Source: Eutrophocola sp964601805 (GTDB lineage: Bacteria; Pseudomonadota; Gammaproteobacteria; Pseudomonadales; Pseudohongiellaceae). Taken from it: 57,202 nt of DNA. Below, one piece after another: positions 54,412 through 57,202 of the stretch (positions are counted from its first letter, which is position 1; each line of letters begins with the position of its first letter). The notes beneath the pieces were generated by a model that was not told the DNA's origin, did no database searches, and worked only from the letters and a program-made list of their open reading frames with translations. The stretch is from positions 1-57,202 of the forward strand of contig CAZROW010000009.1 in assembly GCA_964601805.1 (NCBI GenBank), given 5' to 3'. The position numbers were made by a program, and so were the translations under genes.

Positions 54412-55941
54412 ATGTTCATGAAAAAACCAATGCACTTTATCGCCAGCCTGATGGCAGGCCTGATTTTATCTGTGAATGTGAGCGCCCAGCCGGACAGGAG
54501 CAGGGCCGTCCTGGTTGAAGCGGCCGAGGCGCTGGGTGGCCTGGAAGTCCTGCAAGGGCTGGACAACTTTGTCCTGACCGGATTTGGTCAGCGTTATTCC
54601 ACCAACGGCAATCTCAGTCCCGATCCCAATGCGCCGCCGAAATGGCAGTCCGTGACCGATGCCAGGCGTTATTTTGACCTGGGCAAAAACCGGGCGCTGA
54701 ACCAGGAACGCAACAGTTTCCAGTATCCGCTGGCGGCTTCTTTTGGCCATACCTGGGCACTCAATAACACAGTCCAGGAACGGGCAGACATGCTGGATCA
54801 TCCAGTCACGGCTGTGCTGGCCGCACTGGATTCAGGCAGTTCACTGGGTCCGGTAACCACCGAGGACGGTTACACAGTGGTCCAGTTTTCCCTGGCCGGG
54901 GGCACACCTTTCTGGCTGGCACTGGATCCGATCACACACAGGCCTTACTGGGTCAGGCGTATCACCGGGGACCACACCCTGGGGGATGTCAGCCAGACCA
55001 CGTATTTCACCGGTTACGTGCCCTATGAAGGTGTTGAAATGCCCCTTGGCATCATGACCCGGATAGACTGGCGTGACCAGGTGACTTACATGCTGCAGGT
55101 GGATTCATACCGGGTCAATGTACCGGACCTGCCGGAGATGCCGTTGCCAGCCCGGGACAACGGGCCGGAAGATGCCGCGATTGAAGTGGAAGTCACGGCA
55201 TTGTCGGACGGTGTCTGGGATGTCCGTATTCCAGGAAACGGGCGTGGTGGTGATGGCGGAGCAGTCATCGAGTTTGCAGATCACCTGGTGATGTTTGAAC
55301 CTTATGGTGACGGGCCCTTGACGCTGGCACGTATCGATGCGGCCAACGAACTGGTGCCGGGCAAACAGGTCACGGCAATTATCACGACACATCACCATGG
55401 CGATCATGCCGGCGGCGTTCGTGCGGCGGTATCCCGGGGCATCACGATTATTGGTGAACGCGAAACCGGCGCTTTTTACGAGGAGTGGGTCAACCGCTCT
55501 GCAATCAATTTTCCTGACGCCCTGGCGCGCAATCCACAAGCGCTGCAATTCATGCCCGTGGATGATGTGCTTGTGCTGGAAGATGAGTTAAGGCGACTTG
55601 AAATCTACCAGGTGGTCGGTCATGCCCATATGGGCAATGCGGTGTTTGCCTACCTGCCGGAAGAACGTTTCCTGATGGAAGGTGACCTGGGTGATGTGAA
55701 CTGGGAATGGCACTGGTGGGCAGGTGCCCTGCAGGCCAACATGGATTACTACAACCTGGACCCGGTCCTGAATATACCGGTTCATGGCGAGCCGCTGCCT
55801 ATCAATGAAACGCTTTCCTACCATCAGCAACAGGCCGAGGCTGCGATGGGGTTTTGTCGCAACAACCAGGCCACTGGCATGCCTTTCTTTGGCTGCCCGG
55901 TAAAATACGATGCCGATGGGGCAGTACCCATCGCGCAGTGA
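54412..55941 (+). CDS. Secreted metallo-beta-lactamase-fold hydrolase with intact motif
   Basis: This 509-residue protein has a signal peptide ('FIASLMAGLILSVNVSAQ'). I chose ATG 54412, seven bases after a GGGGGA box. The first 250 residues are an extended beta-rich domain like those in periplasmic MBL proteins. The hydrolase domain has 'THHHGDHAGG' (His327, His329, Asp331, His332), a later His in 'VVGHAHMGN', Asp in 'EGDLGD' and His in 'IPVHGEP', so both metal sites look complete. The substrate is unknown. It contrasts with the degenerate homologue-like protein at 47262-48194. Confidence 0.88.
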   Translation: MFMKKPMHFIASLMAGLILSVNVSAQPDRSRAVLVEAAEALGGLEVLQGLDNFVLTGFGQRYSTNGNLSPDPNAPPKWQSVTDARRYFDLGKNRALNQERNSFQYPLAASFGHTWALNNTVQERADMLDHPVTAVLAALDSGSSLGPVTTEDGYTVVQFSLAGGTPFWLALDPITHRPYWVRRITGDHTLGDVSQTTYFTGYVPYEGVEMPLGIMTRIDWRDQVTYMLQVDSYRVNVPDLPEMPLPARDNGPEDAAIEVEVTALSDGVWDVRIPGNGRGGDGGAVIEFADHLVMFEPYGDGPLTLARIDAANELVPGKQVTAIITTHHHGDHAGGVRAAVSRGITIIGERETGAFYEEWVNRSAINFPDALARNPQALQFMPVDDVLVLEDELRRLEIYQVVGHAHMGNAVFAYLPEERFLMEGDLGDVNWEWHWWAGALQANMDYYNLDPVLNIPVHGEPLPINETLSYHQQQAEAAMGFCRNNQATGMPFFGCPVKYDADGAVPIAQ

Positions 55942-55975
55942 AGAAAATTCAATCAAGGTATTGGCAAGGGGAAAC

Positions 55976-57181
55976 ATGATGAAACGAAGAGCATGCAAGT
56001 TGGCAGGGTGGGCTCTGGGGTTCCTGGTTACAGGGTCGCTTGTTGCACAGTCACCTGATCCGGAAGCTTACAGGCAGCGTTCCATGCAGTGGAGCGACAG
56101 GATGAATGCCAATGGCCTGTCAGAAGATTTTCGAGGAATTACCACTGATGGCAGTGTTGAGCCCGGCCTGTTTGAAATTCGTTCGACAGGTATTTCCACG
56201 GCACCGGTCAGTGAAGCGGCGCAGGCGTTCCTGGCGACCCTGAACCAGGACCAGCAGGAGCGTATCAGTTTTGATATTGATGCCGATGAATGGCGCAAAT
56301 GGGCCAACCAGCATATCTATTATCGTGACGGTATTTCCTTTGAAGAGATGAACAATACGCAACGGGAAGCAGCGCTGGCCTTGCTGGCTGAATCCCTGAG
56401 TGCCAGGGGCCTTGCCCTGTCCCAGGACATCATGCACCTGAATACCACCCTGGGAGAGCTTAACGGGGACAATTTTGTCGAGTATGGCGAAGGCAAGTAC
56501 TGGCTTACGCTCATGGGTGAGCCGTCCACTACTGAACCCTGGGGCTGGCAACTGGACGGCCACCACCTGAACCTGAATTACTTTGTCATGGGCGACCAGG
56601 TTGTCATGACCCCGGCTTTTTGGGGTTCTGAGCCTGCCGTAGCCACAACGGGAAAATATGCCGGAACGGCCATCATGGAAGACGAACAGCGATACGGCCT
56701 GGCCATGATCAATACACTGGATACCGGGCAGCGCGGACAAGCCATCATCGAGACGCGTAAAACCGGTAACAACATCATGACCCAGGCGTTCAGTGATAAT
56801 GTCGTCCTGGATTATACCGGGATCAGGGTGTCTGAATTCAGCGCAGCGCAAAAGCAGCAGCTCATGCGCCTGATCGGTATTTACATTGGCAATATGCGCG
56901 AGCAGCACCAGGGCATCCGTATGGCAGAAATTGAAGAGCACCTGGATGACACCTGGTTTGCCTGGGTGGGTGAGACTGAGGAAGATTCTGTGTTTTATTA
57001 TCGTATACAAAGCCCTGTCGTGTTGATTGAGTTTGATCACGAGACCCCGGTGGGGCTAACCCAGTTGTATGAACGTGGTGTGCCCTACAAGGAACATATC
57101 CATTCCATTGTGCGTACTCCCAATGGTAATGATTATGGCAAGGATCTGTTGCGGCAGCATTACATGGCCCATCCCCATTAA
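55976..57181 (+). CDS. Secreted DUF3500 protein
   Basis: This 401-residue protein has a signal peptide ('LAGWALGFLVTGSLVAQ'). The DUF3500 signature 'WGWQLDGHHLNLNYFVMGD' lies in the middle, and the C-terminus has 'VFYYRIQSPVVLIEFDHE' and 'HIHSIVRTPNGNDYG'. Conserved His and Asp residues suggest a ligand or metal site, but no function is established for the family. The start is one of two adjacent ATG codons (55976, 55979) with AAGGGGA upstream. It lies 34 bases after the MBL gene, probably in one operon. Confidence 0.9.
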   Translation: MMKRRACKLAGWALGFLVTGSLVAQSPDPEAYRQRSMQWSDRMNANGLSEDFRGITTDGSVEPGLFEIRSTGISTAPVSEAAQAFLATLNQDQQERISFDIDADEWRKWANQHIYYRDGISFEEMNNTQREAALALLAESLSARGLALSQDIMHLNTTLGELNGDNFVEYGEGKYWLTLMGEPSTTEPWGWQLDGHHLNLNYFVMGDQVVMTPAFWGSEPAVATTGKYAGTAIMEDEQRYGLAMINTLDTGQRGQAIIETRKTGNNIMTQAFSDNVVLDYTGIRVSEFSAAQKQQLMRLIGIYIGNMREQHQGIRMAEIEEHLDDTWFAWVGETEEDSVFYYRIQSPVVLIEFDHETPVGLTQLYERGVPYKEHIHSIVRTPNGNDYGKDLLRQHYMAHPH

Positions 57182-57202
57182 TCGGCCAAGCGAGTTTGCC
57201 GG

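Overview
The window looks like a chromosomal segment of a free-living, probably marine or aquatic gammaproteobacterium. The evidence is the gene order corB-ypjD // ffh-rpsP-rimM-trmD-rplS followed by dsbC-hom-thrC, the presence of recJ, and a complete System I ccmABCDEFGHI cytochrome c maturation operon. GC content is moderate (mid-50s by eye). The many secreted proteins of poorly characterised families (DUF1592, DUF1552, DUF3500, LpxR-like, PQQ-type propeller) also recall oligotrophic marine lineages. Two runs of exactly 100 N show that this is a scaffolded draft or metagenome assembly. I cannot name a genus.

Layout. 1-9.35 kb: the 3' end of a small periplasmic protein gene, an M16 lipoprotein protease, an LpxR-like lipid A deacylase, a DUF6164 membrane protein, pirin, an MscS channel overlapping mobA, TrkH, and a small secreted orphan. 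9.4-14.3 kb: the fdsGBA NAD-dependent formate dehydrogenase operon. 14.7-18.5 kb: a SnoaL-like protein, a PQQ-type propeller protein, then NUDIX-fdhD; FdhD is the sulfur-transfer factor that matures formate dehydrogenase, and mobA supplies its guanine dinucleotide cofactor. 18.5-25.2 kb: corB and ypjD, separated by a 20-bp tandem repeat array that contains the first gap, then ffh, a REPIN-like inverted repeat pair and the rpsP-rimM-trmD-rplS operon. rplS runs into the second gap, whose two flanks are the same 55 bp. 25.3-33.9 kb: dsbC, hom-thrC, a DegS-like protease, and fadD-recJ. 33.9-42.4 kb: a small cytochrome c, dcd, and ccmABCDEFGHI. The cytochrome c proteins in the window (33899-34243 and 48240-50681) are natural clients of that operon.

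42.5-57.2 kb is accessory. It holds an MFS exporter overlapping or abutting a secreted protein with a degenerate M14-like half and a GH88/GH105-like half, a zinc-ribbon protein, an outer-membrane barrel gene broken by a 9-base homopolymer, and then about 10 kb of same-strand genes. These are a secreted metallo-beta-lactamase-fold protein lacking its second metal site, a diheme DUF1592-family protein, a Tat-exported DUF1552 protein, a periplasmic ankyrin protein, a 2-oxoglutarate/iron hydroxylase, a second secreted metallo-hydrolase with intact ligands, and a DUF3500 protein. This last block is the best candidate for an undescribed extracytoplasmic system, although its substrate cannot be read from sequence.

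Other points worth attention: the homopolymer may be a phase-variation switch or an assembly error, the REPs carry the 5' GTAG head typical of RAYT-mobilised elements, and several intergenic palindromes are operator-like. No tRNA, rRNA, CRISPR array, insertion sequence or prophage was seen.
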